Shown in pieces: positions 9,255 to 20,032 of a stretch of 64,000 bases of DNA (within the stretch, counting starts at the first letter, position 1; every line of letters begins with the position of its first letter). Source of the DNA: Mycolicibacter minnesotensis (GTDB lineage Bacteria; Actinomycetota; Actinomycetes; Mycobacteriales; Mycobacteriaceae); contig NZ_AP022589.1 of the NCBI RefSeq assembly GCF_010731755.1, positions 992,001-1,056,000 of the forward strand. Direction: 5' to 3'. The position numbers and the translations under genes are program-made. Under the pieces are notes generated by a model. That model saw nothing but the letters and a program-made list of their open reading frames with translations, did no database searches and was not told where the DNA came from.

Positions 9255-10562
9255 GTGCAGCGCACCCGGATTGCTCGGCTGGTGGCGGTCGCGGCGGTCG
9301 TGGCCGCAATGGGCGCACCGCCGGCCAACGCGGTAGCACCGCCGCCCATCGACAGCCGACTGTTGCCCGCGCCGGCGCCGGCTGCGCCGGCACGCCCCAC
9401 GGTGCAGCGCACGGTGTGCACGGTCGGCTCGTTGAGTCCGGACAGCTCGCCGACCCAGCTCGACGACCTGGACCTGGCCGCCGTCTGGGCGCTGACCCGT
9501 GGCGCCGGCCAACGGGTCGCGGTGATCGACACCGGTGTTGCGGCGCACCGACGGCTGCCCGGCCTGATCGGCGGCGGCGACTATGTTTCCACCGGCGACG
9601 GCACCCGCGATTGCGACGGACACGGCACCATGGTCGCCGGAATCATCGCGGCTGCAACCGATCCCGCATCGGATCGATTCAGCGGGGTGGCGCCGCTGGC
9701 CACCGTGATCGGCATCCGGGCATCCAGTGCACAATTCGCCGCATTCGGCGATGCTCCCGGCATCGGCGATGTCGACACCCTGGCCCGGGCGGTACGTACC
9801 GCAGCCGACCTGGGTGCGTCGGTGATCAACATCTCCTCGGTGGCCTGCCGGCCGGCACGTTCCGGACTCGACGACCGGCCGCTGGGGGCCGCCCTGGCAT
9901 ATGCGGTAGAGGTCAAGAACAGCGTCGTCGTGGCGGCAGCTGGCAATTCCGACGAAGGCTGTGACGCTGGGGAACCCATGATCGTCAGCCCGGCCTGGTA
10001 CGACGACTACGTGCTCACCGTCGCCTCGATGGATCCCCACGGCGTCGCGTCGGCGTTCACCCTTCCCGGGCCGTGGGTGGACGTGGCCGCTCCCGGCGAA
10101 ACAGTGCTCTCGTTGAGCACCGTCGGCGACGCGATGGCCAACCGCCTCGACGGCTCAGTGTTACGCGGCACCAGTTTCGCTGCGCCGGTGGTGAGCGGTC
10201 TGGCGGCGCTGATCCGCTCGCGGTTCCCCCAGTGGACGCCGCGGCAGGTGATGGACCGCATCAAGGCGACCGCCCACCACCCACCGGGCGGCCGCGATGA
10301 TGTGGTCGGCGCTGGTGCGGTGGATCCATTGGCGGCGCTCACCTTTGAGTCGGCCACGTCCCACGATCCGCTCCGGTCGGCCCCACCTCAGCCCGGCCCC
10401 GCGCCGGAGCGCGATCGTGCGGCTGCTGGCGCGCCCGCCGGGCTGCCCACCGCGATCGTCGGCACGGCGGTGCTGCTGGCGTTGCTCCTGGCAGCCGTCA
10501 CGGGCCGGGCAGTGCTGGGCCGGGGGCGCCGCCGAGACCTTGTAGCGCCTGGTCCCGACTGA
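9255..10562 (+). CDS. mycP4: Mycosin MycP4, subtilisin-like serine protease of ESX-4
   Basis: A 435-residue S8-family protease. A signal peptide covers about residues 6-28 (AVAAVVAAMGAPPANA). The catalytic triad is visible: Asp92 in VAVIDTG, His123 in DGHGTMVAGI and Ser307 in GTSFAAPV. A C-terminal transmembrane helix (about residues 395-417) anchors it to the cytoplasmic membrane facing outward, as in other mycosins. Mycosins process ESX substrates and stabilise the secretion complex. The start is a GTG four bases after eccD4. Its last 65 bases overlap, on the opposite strand, the end of eccB4. Confidence 0.94.
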   Translation: MQRTRIARLVAVAAVVAAMGAPPANAVAPPPIDSRLLPAPAPAAPARPTVQRTVCTVGSLSPDSSPTQLDDLDLAAVWALTRGAGQRVAVIDTGVAAHRRLPGLIGGGDYVSTGDGTRDCDGHGTMVAGIIAAATDPASDRFSGVAPLATVIGIRASSAQFAAFGDAPGIGDVDTLARAVRTAADLGASVINISSVACRPARSGLDDRPLGAALAYAVEVKNSVVVAAAGNSDEGCDAGEPMIVSPAWYDDYVLTVASMDPHGVASAFTLPGPWVDVAAPGETVLSLSTVGDAMANRLDGSVLRGTSFAAPVVSGLAALIRSRFPQWTPRQVMDRIKATAHHPPGGRDDVVGAGAVDPLAALTFESATSHDPLRSAPPQPGPAPERDRAAAGAPAGLPTAIVGTAVLLALLLAAVTGRAVLGRGRRRDLVAPGPD

Positions 10563-11604
10563 GCCGCGGGCCGGCCGGCAATCCAGCCAGCATCGGCCAC
10601 GGCACCCCAGCCGCCACCGCGGGCAGCCCCAGACTGCGCGCCGCGCCGGCGTCGTCAACGGTGAACCGCACCCCGATGTCGGTGATCAGATAGCCGCTGC
10701 CGCTGGGGTGGCCGGCTGTGTCGACCGCACGCACGTAGGCGATGTGTCCGGCAGGCAGATAGATCCCGTCCAGGGCGGGGCCCGATCCGTCTGCCCCGGC
10801 CAGCGCTGTCGGCGTCTCCCCCGCCGGCAGGCGCACCCCGCTGGACAAGGTGATGCCGGCCGGGTCGTCGGCACGCCAGTGTGCGCACAGGGTGGCCGGG
10901 GTTAAGCCCACCTCGTGACGGTCCGCCGGATCCTCCGATACCGCCGGCGGGACTTCGGGGATCACGTTGAGCAGTAGGGCGGTGACGGGTCGGGGCACGC
11001 TGGAGTCCAGCAGTGGGTCGGTCCCACCGACGGCAGCGCGGCGTCCGTTGCGGAGCAGATAGGTTGACCCGGATTCGGAGCTGACCAGGATCGGCTGCCG
11101 GGGGTCGAGGCGGGCCGATTGCGGTGGTTCGACGCCGACGATGAGGGTGACGCCGTGCGAGTCCTCACATAGCGACCACGTGACGGCGGCCGGCAGTGCC
11201 ACCCCGATCCCGCCCGGCGCACCGGGAATCCCCAACGGCGGCCCTCGCCGAGCCCGGCCGACCGCGGCGCCGTCCACCGGTCGCGGATCGGCTGCACCGG
11301 CGATCAGCCGGGCCGAGGCGAGGTTATAGACCGGATACAGGGTGTCGCCGATCCGGGCATAGAGCGCGCCGGTCGCGCGATCGAGCACGATGGGCGCGTC
11401 GCCCAGCCCCGGCTGCGGTTGTAGGACGGCCAGCACCACCATGCCTGCGCCCAGGAGCGTGCTCAGAAGCGAACCCAGGCTCAGGGCCGCTCGACCGGGG
11501 ACGGGGGCGCCCATGACCAGTCCGCACCGCAGCGCCCGCTCCATCCGGCGGGCCAGGAAGCGGTGCGCGCTGAGCTGAAGCTGCGTCGACGATCGCCCGG
11601 GCAT
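10498..11604 (-). CDS. eccB4: ESX-4 protein EccB4, shortened
   Basis: A 368-residue membrane-anchored component. The N-terminal cytoplasmic part ([15 protein letters not shown]), a transmembrane segment (about residues 43-62) and the [20 protein letters not shown] start of the periplasmic domain are all present. The C-terminal part, with [10 protein letters not shown] and the Pro-rich end, is also intact. M. tuberculosis EccB4 is about 470 residues; the segment between [11 protein letters not shown] (about residue 200) and the LCAHW region is contracted by roughly 90-100 residues. The frame stays open, so this looks like an in-frame loss within the periplasmic repeat domain and not a pseudogene. 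It diverges from the first cutinase and its 3' end overlaps mycP4 antisense. Confidence 0.88.
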   Translation of the reverse strand: MPGRSSTQLQLSAHRFLARRMERALRCGLVMGAPVPGRAALSLGSLLSTLLGAGMVVLAVLQPQPGLGDAPIVLDRATGALYARIGDTLYPVYNLASARLIAGAADPRPVDGAAVGRARRGPPLGIPGAPGGIGVALPAAVTWSLCEDSHGVTLIVGVEPPQSARLDPRQPILVSSESGSTYLLRNGRRAAVGGTDPLLDSSVPRPVTALLLNVIPEVPPAVSEDPADRHEVGLTPATLCAHWRADDPAGITLSSGVRLPAGETPTALAGADGSGPALDGIYLPAGHIAYVRAVDTAGHPSGSGYLITDIGVRFTVDDAGAARSLGLPAVAAGVPWPMLAGLPAGPRLSRDQALQGLGGAPGPALPGP

Positions 11605-11679
11605 ATCGGCCCTACGTTATTGGGCAGACCGGCGCGGCCGTATTCGGCCATCCACAGGCCAGACGGTATCGAAAACGTC

Positions 11680-11692
11680 TTTCGGTACCATC
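11680..11692 (+). promoter_or_regulatory. Motif TTTCGGTACCATC upstream of the first cutinase
   Basis: A 13-base motif six bases before the ATG at 11699. The same motif with one change (TTTCGGTACTATC) sits seven bases before the second cutinase. It includes a TANNNT hexamer and may be a shared near-leaderless promoter or operator. Confidence 0.4.
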
Positions 11693-11698
11693 TCGGGT

Positions 11699-12403
11699 AT
11701 GCGTTTTGTTCAGGTGAGCAGCATCTTTTCCGCGGCCTTGATGGCAAGCGCACTGCTGGCGCTCCCGGCCGTGTCTCCATCTGCCCCGAGCGTCACCCCG
11801 GTGGCGTCGGCCTACGACTGCCCGGACGTCGAGGTGATCTTCGCCCGCGGCACCAGCGAGCCACCCGGCGTCGGACGGGTCGGCCGGGCGCTCATCGACT
11901 CACTGCGCCAGCAGACGTCCAAGAAGGTCGACGAGTACGCGGTCAACTACCCGGCCGGCCGGTTGCAGCTGGGGGGCGGCGACGGAGCCAATGACGTGAT
12001 CAAGCGGGTCAAGGCCGCGGCCGACGTCTGCCCCAACACCCAACTGGTGCTGGGCGGCTATTCGCAGGGCGCGTCGGTCATCGACATCGTCACCGGTACG
12101 CAGGTGGGTGGCATCAGCTGGGGCAACCAATTGCCCGCGCAGTATGCCGACCAGATCGTGGCGGTGACCACTTTCGGCAATCCAGCCGATCGCACCGGCG
12201 GGCCGATCAGCGTGCAAAGCGCCTTGTTCGGTTCCAAGGCGCTGGACCTGTGCAATCCGGGGGATCCGATCTGCCATGAGGGCCCCGGCAATGAATGGAC
12301 CGATCACACTGACGGCTACATTCCTGCCCTGACCAGCCAGGCGGCGAACTTCATCGCAGGCCGACTGCGGACCCCCGGACCAGAGCTCACGCTGGCACCG
12401 TGA
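11699..12403 (+). CDS. cut3: Secreted cutinase-family esterase (cut3-like)
   Basis: A 234-residue alpha/beta hydrolase of the cutinase (Culp) family. A signal peptide ends near residue 38 (ASA before YDCPDVEV). The [15 protein letters not shown] segment is a cutinase signature, the nucleophile is in GGYSQGAS, the acid in LCNPGDPIC, and the His in TDHTDGYIP. Four cysteines are placed for the two family disulfides. These enzymes hydrolyse ester lipids outside the cell. The position next to eccB4 matches Rv3451 in M. tuberculosis, which is the basis for the symbol. A second cutinase follows 59 bases later with a related promoter motif. Confidence 0.92.
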   Translation: MRFVQVSSIFSAALMASALLALPAVSPSAPSVTPVASAYDCPDVEVIFARGTSEPPGVGRVGRALIDSLRQQTSKKVDEYAVNYPAGRLQLGGGDGANDVIKRVKAAADVCPNTQLVLGGYSQGASVIDIVTGTQVGGISWGNQLPAQYADQIVAVTTFGNPADRTGGPISVQSALFGSKALDLCNPGDPICHEGPGNEWTDHTDGYIPALTSQAANFIAGRLRTPGPELTLAP

Positions 12404-12442
12404 CGGGCCCCACCCGGGTTTAGTTAGCTCATCAAGGTTTAG

Positions 12443-12455
12443 TTTCGGTACTATC
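12443..12455 (+). promoter_or_regulatory. Motif TTTCGGTACTATC upstream of the second cutinase
   Basis: Matches the motif before the first cutinase (12 of 13 bases) at nearly the same distance from the start. Just upstream the 9-mer GGTTTAGTT occurs twice (12417-12425 and 12436-12444), 19 bases apart, on one helix face. Confidence 0.4.
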
Positions 12456-12462
12456 GTTCACT

Positions 12463-13098
12463 ATGAAGGCAACCCGCATCCTGGCGGCCGGAGCCGCTGT
12501 CGTAGCGCTGCTGATCGATCCCCACGCTTCCGGGATGCCGACGGCTTCAGCCGACGGTTGCCCCGACGTCGAGGTGGTGTTCGCTCGAGGCACCAGTGAG
12601 CCGCCGGGCCTCGGTCGGGTCGGCGAGGGATTGGTGAACTCACTGCGGGGGCAGACGTCCCGTTCGGTGGGGTCCTATGCGGTCAACTACCCGGCCAGCT
12701 ATGACTTCGGTCGGGCCGCCGACGGCGCCAACGACGCCAGCGGTCATGTCATGTGGATGGTCGAGAACTGCCCCGGTACCCGCCTGGTCCTCGGCGGCTA
12801 CTCGCAGGGCGCGGCGATCATCGACATCGTGGCCGCGGCACCGGTGCCCGGTTTCGGTTTCACCGCACCACTACCGCCTGAGGCCGCCGATCACGTCGCG
12901 GCGATCGCGGTGTTCGGCAACCCCTCCAGCAAGATCGGGCAACCGCTGACCAACAGTCCGGTCTACGGGTTCAAGACCATCGACCTGTGCACCGACGGCG
13001 ACCCCATCTGCTCCCCCGGCCGCCTGTTCTCGGCGCACTCCGGCTACACTCCCGGAATGACCAATCAGGCCGCATCGTTCGTCGCCGGCCTGCTGTAG
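12463..13098 (+). CDS. cut4: Secreted cutinase-family esterase (cut4-like)
   Basis: A 211-residue cutinase paralogue of the upstream gene. A signal peptide ends near residue 31 (TASADGCPDVEV). Motifs: [14 protein letters not shown], nucleophile GGYSQGAA, acid LCTDGDPIC, His in FSAHSGYTPG. The strong similarity of both proteins and of their upstream motifs suggests tandem duplication, and the position fits Rv3452. In M. tuberculosis two further genes (Rv3453, Rv3454) separate this from truA; here truA follows directly in convergent orientation, with a short hairpin at the junction. Confidence 0.91.
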   Translation: MKATRILAAGAAVVALLIDPHASGMPTASADGCPDVEVVFARGTSEPPGLGRVGEGLVNSLRGQTSRSVGSYAVNYPASYDFGRAADGANDASGHVMWMVENCPGTRLVLGGYSQGAAIIDIVAAAPVPGFGFTAPLPPEAADHVAAIAVFGNPSSKIGQPLTNSPVYGFKTIDLCTDGDPICSPGRLFSAHSGYTPGMTNQAASFVAGLL

Positions 13099-13106
13099 GA
13101 CGATTT

Positions 13107-13122
13107 CGCGCTGCTCAGCGCG
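13107..13122. terminator. Short hairpin at the cutinase/truA convergence
   Basis: Arms CGCGCT and AGCGCG with a 4-base loop, between the convergent stop codons and overlapping the truA stop. Six pairs only and no T-tract, so it is a weak candidate for a bidirectional terminator. Confidence 0.35.
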
Positions 13123-13990
13123 TGCGCAGATCCCGGGTGATCAGGGTGCGCGCCCCCAATTGATCGTCCGGCGGGTAGTCGACCCCGACCAGGGCCAGAC
13201 CGCGTGCCGGCGCGGCGGTGAAGTCGCTGGACCGGCGCTGCGCGTTCAGCAGGTCAGCGCACCACGCGGCATCGCGCCGGTGCTCACCGACCGCCAGCAC
13301 CGCACCCACCAGGGAGCGCACCATCGACCAGCAGAACGCGTCGGCACTGACGTGCGCGGTCACCAGGTCACCGTCACGCACCCAGTCCAGGCGCTGCAGG
13401 TCGCGAATCGTGGTCGCGCCCTCGCGGTGCCGGCAGAAGGCCGCGAAGTCGTGCAGGCCCACCAGGTTCTTGGACGCCTCCGTCATCGCGTCGACGTCAA
13501 GCGGTCGCGACCACGCGGTCACATAGCGAGCGTCCTGCGGCGCCACCCCGTAGGGGGCGGTAGACAGTCGGTAGGCGTAGTGCCGGCGTAGCGCCGAAAA
13601 CCGAGCATCGAATTCCGGCACCGTGCGACGTATGCTCAGCACCCGTACGTCGACCGGCAAGAACCGCGCCAATCGCCTTGTCAGCGAAAGGAATTCCGGC
13701 TCGCCGTCACGACGCGTCCGCGAATACCCATGGTGCAGTTCCGAAGCCGGAACGTCCAGGTGGGCCACCTGGCCGGTGGCGTGCACGCCGGTGTCGGTTC
13801 GTCCGGCCGCGAACACCCGCACCGGAACGCGGAACACGGTCGTCAGAGTCTCGTCGAGAACTCCGGCGACCGTGCGTTGTCCCGCTTGAACCGCCCATCC
13901 GGCGAATTCTGTTCCGTCGTAGGCGATATCGAGCCGAAGCCGAACGGCTTCGGCGTTGCCGTCAGGATTCGTCGGTGCCTTCGGCAGCAT
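13115..13990 (-). CDS. truA: tRNA pseudouridine(38-40) synthase TruA
   Basis: A 291-residue enzyme that converts uridines 38-40 of tRNA anticodon arms to pseudouridine. The catalytic Asp is in [12 protein letters not shown] (residue 66 from the chosen start). [16 protein letters not shown] near the N-terminus and [15 protein letters not shown] in the middle are family hallmarks. The start at 13990 overlaps the end of rplQ by 29 bases; the frame stays open to 14059 inside the rplQ tail, but that extension is only Pro/Arg-rich read-through of the tail repeats. It is the last gene of the alpha operon, as in M. tuberculosis. Confidence 0.94.
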   Translation of the reverse strand: MLPKAPTNPDGNAEAVRLRLDIAYDGTEFAGWAVQAGQRTVAGVLDETLTTVFRVPVRVFAAGRTDTGVHATGQVAHLDVPASELHHGYSRTRRDGEPEFLSLTRRLARFLPVDVRVLSIRRTVPEFDARFSALRRHYAYRLSTAPYGVAPQDARYVTAWSRPLDVDAMTEASKNLVGLHDFAAFCRHREGATTIRDLQRLDWVRDGDLVTAHVSADAFCWSMVRSLVGAVLAVGEHRRDAAWCADLLNAQRRSSDFTAAPARGLALVGVDYPPDDQLGARTLITRDLRTR

Positions 13991-14510
13991 CGGTGGCCTC
14001 TGCGGCTTCGGTGGCCTCAGCGGCCTCGGTGGCCTCTTCGACCTTGTCCTCGGCCTCAACCTCGGCAGCCTTCTCGGCCTCCTCGGTCTTGGGGGCAGCC
14101 TTCTCCGCCTTGGCCGCGGCGCGACGGGCGCGGTCGGCCTCCGACGTCACGGTCCGCTCGCGAACCAACTCGATCACAGCCATCGGGGCGTTGTCACCCT
14201 GACGCGGCTCGACCTTGATGATGCGGGTGTAGCCACCGTTGCGGTCCGCGAAGTGCGGGGCGATCTCGGCGAACAGCGAGTGCACCACATCCTTGTCACG
14301 GATCTTCTTGAGAACCTCACGCCGGTTGTGCAGCGTGCCCTTCTTGGCATGCGTGATCAGCTTCTCGGCGTACGGCCGCAGTGCCCGCGCCTTCGGCTCG
14401 GTCGTCTTGATCCGTCCGTGCGTGAACAGCGACGTGGCCAGGTTGGCCAGCAGCGCCTTCTGGTGCGAGGACTTTCCGCCGAGGCGGGGACCCTTAGTGG
14501 GCTTGGGCAT
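13962..14510 (-). CDS. rplQ: 50S ribosomal protein L17 with acidic tail
   Basis: Residues 1-118 are a complete L17 ([19 protein letters not shown] start, [19 protein letters not shown] in the core). A further 60 residues form a Glu/Ala tail with repeats of EATEAAEAT type, giving 182 residues against about 120 in most bacteria. Long acidic L17 tails are known in mycobacteria. L17 lines the peptide exit tunnel side of the large subunit. It is cotranscribed with rpoA, 75 bases downstream of it. The tail overlaps the truA start. Confidence 0.97.
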   Translation of the reverse strand: MPKPTKGPRLGGKSSHQKALLANLATSLFTHGRIKTTEPKARALRPYAEKLITHAKKGTLHNRREVLKKIRDKDVVHSLFAEIAPHFADRNGGYTRIIKVEPRQGDNAPMAVIELVRERTVTSEADRARRAAAKAEKAAPKTEEAEKAAEVEAEDKVEEATEAAEATEAAEATDAAEGTDES

Positions 14511-14585
14511 TGCGACTTCTCCTCAATGGGGCCGGCCCCCGTATCAGGTAGGGCCGGGACGGCTCTCTTTTCGAGAGGTTGGGCG

Positions 14586-16741
<2,156 letters not shown>

Positions 16742-16746
16742 GACGA

Positions 16747-17121
16747 TTACCTGGCCTTCTTCTTACCGGCGATGGTGCGCTTGGGTCCCTTGCGGGTGCG
16801 CGCGTTGGTCTTGGTCCGCTGGCCGCGCACCGGCAGACCGCGACGGTGCCGCAGGCCCTGGTAGCAGCCGATCTCGATCTTTCGACGGATGTCAGCCTGC
16901 ACCTCGCGGCGCAAGTCGCCCTCAACCTTCAGGTTGCGCTCGATGTAGTCACGCAACTGGGTGAGCTGGTCGTCGGTCAGGTCCTTGCTGCGCTGGTCCT
17001 TGTCGATACCGGTCGCAGCCAGGATTTCGTTGGAACGAGTACGGCCGATGCCGTAGATATAGGTCAGCGCGATCTCCATGCGCTTATCGCGCGGCAGGTC
17101 GACGCCTACAAGTCGAGCCAT
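16747..17121 (-). CDS. rpsM: 30S ribosomal protein S13
   Basis: A 124-residue S13 starting [14 protein letters not shown]. An upstream in-frame ATG (17130) is only two bases from the AAAGGGGC Shine-Dalgarno, so the start at 17121 is preferred. The central [16 protein letters not shown] helix segment and the basic C-terminal tail [17 protein letters not shown], which reaches the P-site tRNA, are present. It follows rpmJ after a spacer of about 200 bases containing a strong small hairpin. Confidence 0.97.
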   Translation of the reverse strand: MARLVGVDLPRDKRMEIALTYIYGIGRTRSNEILAATGIDKDQRSKDLTDDQLTQLRDYIERNLKVEGDLRREVQADIRRKIEIGCYQGLRHRRGLPVRGQRTKTNARTRKGPKRTIAGKKKAR

Positions 17122-17289
17122 GGGGGGCATGCCCCTTTCATCTTCGTTGCGGAGGTTGTGATCCCAGCCCGTTCCCGGCCTACTGCTCCGGGGCCCGGCC
17201 TCCGATCCGGGCGTGGGTGAGCCGGCCCATCTCTAAAGATGCCAGCCAGCTCACTGGTACTGGGAGGTCTGCATTCAGTTGTGGCGGGT

Positions 17290-17306
17290 GCCCGGCTACG
17301 CCGGGC
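17290..17306 (-). promoter_or_regulatory. Hairpin in the rpmJ-rpsM spacer
   Basis: Perfect 7-bp arms GCCCGGC and GCCGGGC with a 3-base loop, 15 bases after the rpmJ stop and about 170 bases before rpsM. Possible partial terminator or processing site. The spacer is unusually long for this operon. Confidence 0.45.
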
Positions 17307-17321
17307 CCGCGATCTGTGTCG

Positions 17322-17435
17322 CTAGCCCTGACGCTGCTTGTGGCGCGGGTCCGCGCAGATCACCATGACCCGGCCGTGCCGACGAATCACCCTGCATTTG
17401 TCGCAGATCGGCTTGACGCTGGGGTTCACCTTCAC
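17322..17435 (-). CDS. rpmJ: 50S ribosomal protein L36
   Basis: A 37-residue L36 starting with [22 protein letters not shown], ending in [10 protein letters not shown]. The zinc ligands Cys11, Cys14, Cys27 and His32 are all present, so this is the zinc-binding (C+) form. It is the smallest protein of the large subunit. It lies 56 bases downstream of infA, in the standard infA-rpmJ-rpsM order. Confidence 0.96.
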   Translation of the reverse strand: MKVNPSVKPICDKCRVIRRHGRVMVICADPRHKQRQG

Positions 17436-17491
17436 GGCTGCTGTGGTCCTGTTCTAATCGCTGGTTGACGTTCTTCGACGGCGGTGGGGAG

Positions 17492-17713
17492 CTACTTGTA
17501 CCGGTAGACGATGCGTCCGCGGGAAAGGTCATAGGGCGACAGCTCCACAACCACCCGGTCTTCCGGCAGGATACGGATGTAGTGCTGCCGCATCTTGCCG
17601 CTGATGTGGGCGAGCACCTTGTGACCGTTCTCCAGCTCAATGCGAAACATCGCATTGGGCAGGGGTTCGACCACTCGACCCTCGACCTCGATTGCACCGT
17701 CTTTTTTGGCCAT
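17492..17713 (-). CDS. infA: Translation initiation factor IF-1
   Basis: A 73-residue S1-like OB-fold protein ([56 protein letters not shown]), nearly identical to what I recall of mycobacterial IF-1. It binds the ribosomal A site during initiation. It is the first gene of the alpha operon; the promoter must lie in the 330-base divergent region upstream. A longer frame upstream (to 17854) has no support. Confidence 0.97.
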
Positions 17714-18043
17714 TACTCTCCGGCGATCCTCCGTGTCTGACTTACTTTTCGCGTGTGCATGCGCCCGCCACAGCGCAGCACCGACTACGACTGCAAAACG
17801 TGGGCCGGTGGCAGGAAATTCCAGGTAGAACCCGAAGAATCTCAGACTGGGCACGCAAAGAGTCGACGCGGACGCCGCACCGTCGACCTACGATACCCGC
17901 TTGGGCCGCCCACGCCAAAATGCCCGGTTCATGCGACGGTCCCAGCTTCGCGCCTCGCCCGCCGAGCCTCGCCAAACCGCAGAATTCCCACGCTGAAGAG
18001 GCATGCAAGGATGAACCTGACAATCGAGCTCAGAGGAGGCCTG
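17714..18043. other. Divergent intergenic region between infA and the NfeD-like gene
   Basis: About 330 bases. On the minus strand it must hold the alpha operon promoter. A GGAG-type Shine-Dalgarno for infA is present near 17723-17726. The middle holds a dispersed repeat (17926-17978) shared with 29882-29996. An AGGAGG Shine-Dalgarno lies at 18034-18039. Open frames crossing it have no recognisable product. Confidence 0.6.
17926..17978. repeat. Dispersed intergenic repeat, copy 1
   Basis: Two blocks: 17926-17951 (GGTTCAT...CAGCTTCGC) and 17963-17978 (CGAGCCTCGCCAAACC). Both occur in the same order and orientation near 29882-29996, with few changes. Read on the minus strand the repeat encodes an AKLGP-type peptide that lengthens spurious frames. 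The family is not recognised. Confidence 0.65.
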
Positions 18044-18538
18044 GTGACGGTTGCGTATCTGGCGGCGTTCGCCGTCGGCGCTATCGCCCTGCTCACCGCC
18101 TTGCTGCTGACCGATATCGGCCACGACGGACTGCCGTTTCTGAGCCTGACCGGCTTGTCTGCCGCGCTGGTCGGAACGGGTGCCGGCGGCCTGGTGGGGA
18201 CCTGGGCCGGGTTCGGCGCGCTGCCGGCAGCCGGCCTGGGGATCGGGAGCGGAGTGGCGCTGTCCACCCTCCTGCACGGCGTAGTGCTGCCCTACCTGCG
18301 GCGACAGGAATCCAACTCCCAGCATGGCCGTACTGCCTACATCGGCCTGCTGGGCACCGTGACCATCGATGTTCCGCCGGGCGGGTGGGGCGAGATCGCC
18401 TTCATCGACCCGGACGGGAACCGGGTCCGATCCCGCGCAGTCAGCCCGGAGTCGCAGAGCCTCGCCAAAACAACCCGCGTCTACATCGCCGATGTCGACG
18501 CCGACTACGTGCACGTCGTCGCAGTACCCGCCCAGTAA
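18044..18538 (+). CDS. NfeD-like membrane protein, flotillin partner
   Basis: A 164-residue protein. The GTG at 18044 has an AGGAGG just upstream and puts the first membrane segment at the N-terminus; an ATG at 18011 is the alternative start. Three hydrophobic segments fill residues 1-90 (AYLAAFAVGAIALLTALLL, then two Gly/Ala-rich ones). A C-terminal OB-fold of NfeD type follows (LLGTVTIDVPPGGWGEIAFI). NfeD proteins are encoded next to flotillins and are thought to work with them in membrane microdomains. The flotillin gene follows after 22 bases. Confidence 0.75.
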   Translation: MTVAYLAAFAVGAIALLTALLLTDIGHDGLPFLSLTGLSAALVGTGAGGLVGTWAGFGALPAAGLGIGSGVALSTLLHGVVLPYLRRQESNSQHGRTAYIGLLGTVTIDVPPGGWGEIAFIDPDGNRVRSRAVSPESQSLAKTTRVYIADVDADYVHVVAVPAQ

Positions 18539-18560
18539 CTCAGCCGGAGAGGCCGTAACC

Positions 18561-20018
18561 GTGTCGCTTGTCTTGATCGTGACCGTCAGCATCCTGGCAG
18601 CGCTGCTGCTGCTGGTCGTGTTGCCGATGATCTACGTCCAGAACTACATCAAGGTCCCGCCCAATGAGGTCGCGGTGTTCACCGGTCGCGGTCAGCCGAA
18701 GGTGGTACGCGGTGGAGCCAGGTTCCGGATGCCGGGCATCGAACGGGTCGACATCATGAGCCTCGAGCCGTTCAACGTCAGCATCAACCTGCAGAACGCG
18801 CTGTCCAACAACGGGGTACCGGTCAACGTCGAGGCCGTCGGGTTGGTGCGGATCGGTTCGGCCGACGATGCCGTGCAGACGGCGGTGCAGCGCTTCCTGA
18901 CCTCCGACCTCGATGATCTGCAGCGCCAGATCAACGACATCCTCGCCGGCAGCCTGCGTGGCATCACCGCGACAATGACCGTCGAGGACCTCAACTCCAA
19001 CCGCGACACCCTAGCCCGCAGCGTGGTCGAGGAGGCCGGCACCGACCTGTCCCGCATCGGCATGGAAGTCGACGTTCTCAAGATCGCCGGTATCTCCGAC
19101 CGCAACGGCTATCTCGAGTCGCTGGGTCAGCGTCGTATCGCCGAGGTGAAACGGGACGCCACGGTCGGCACCGCCGAAGCCGAGCGGGACGCGCAGATCC
19201 AGTCGGCGAAGGCCCGTCAGGCGGGTTCGGTCGCCCAGGCCGAAGCCGATACCGCGATCGCGACCGCCAATCAGAGGCGCGACGTCGAACTGGCTCGGCT
19301 GCGCGCTCAGACCGAGGCCGAGAACGCGCAAGCCGACCAGGCCGGTCCGCTGGCGCACGCCCGCGCCGAGAAGGACGTCGGCATCGCGGTCGAGCAGGCC
19401 GAGGCCGCCCGGGTTCAGGCCCGCATCGAGGTGGAGCAGCGGCGCGCCGAGCAGGCCCAGGCCGCCCTACAGGCGGACGTGATCGCCCCCGCCGAGGCGC
19501 AGCGCCAAGCCGACGTGGCCCGCGCCGAGGGACAACGGCAGGCAGCAATCCTGGCGGCGCAGGCCCAGGCGGAGGCGGCCCGCCAGGCCGGCCAGGCCCA
19601 AGCCGATGCGCGTAAGGCGGCCGCCGAAGCGCTGCGGGTGGAACGTCAGGCCGAGGCCGACGGCGCCAAAGCCAAACTGCTCGCCGAAGCCGAGGGCAAG
19701 AAGGAGATCGCCCACGCGCTGAACAGCTACAGCGCGGAAGCGGCCCGAATGCTGCTGCTGCCCGACGTGCTGGCCTCGGTGGTGCAGGCCACCCAGGCGG
19801 CCGCCGCGCCGCTGTCGGACATCGAGCGACTGTCGATCATCGGCGGTGCCGGCGACGCCCAGGATGCGATCAGCGGTCTGCTGGGTATCAGTCCCCTGGG
19901 CATCGCCAAGGTGCTGGAGACCCTCAAGGCGTCGGGAGTGGACGTGGCGGCCATGCTGCGCCCGCGTTCTGCCGAGCCACCGCCGGTCGCCGACACCGGT
20001 CCGTTGCCCACCGAGTGA
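18561..20018 (+). CDS. Flotillin-family SPFH protein
   Basis: A 485-residue protein starting at GTG 18561 with GGAGAGG upstream. One N-terminal membrane segment (residues 2-25) leads into an SPFH/band-7 domain (about residues 30-200: YIKVPPNEVAVFTGRG, VNVEAVGLVRIGSADDAVQT). Residues 215-400 form a long Ala/Glu/Gln-rich coiled coil with many QAEA repeats, as in flotillins of YqiK type. The C-terminal part is hydrophobic-patch rich (GISPLGIAKVLETL). Flotillins oligomerise in the membrane and organise microdomains. It is coupled to the upstream NfeD-like gene, and the next gene starts 14 bases later. Confidence 0.9.
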   Translation: MSLVLIVTVSILAALLLLVVLPMIYVQNYIKVPPNEVAVFTGRGQPKVVRGGARFRMPGIERVDIMSLEPFNVSINLQNALSNNGVPVNVEAVGLVRIGSADDAVQTAVQRFLTSDLDDLQRQINDILAGSLRGITATMTVEDLNSNRDTLARSVVEEAGTDLSRIGMEVDVLKIAGISDRNGYLESLGQRRIAEVKRDATVGTAEAERDAQIQSAKARQAGSVAQAEADTAIATANQRRDVELARLRAQTEAENAQADQAGPLAHARAEKDVGIAVEQAEAARVQARIEVEQRRAEQAQAALQADVIAPAEAQRQADVARAEGQRQAAILAAQAQAEAARQAGQAQADARKAAAEALRVERQAEADGAKAKLLAEAEGKKEIAHALNSYSAEAARMLLLPDVLASVVQATQAAAAPLSDIERLSIIGGAGDAQDAISGLLGISPLGIAKVLETLKASGVDVAAMLRPRSAEPPPVADTGPLPTE

Positions 20019-20032
20019 CTGGAGGAGCCACG

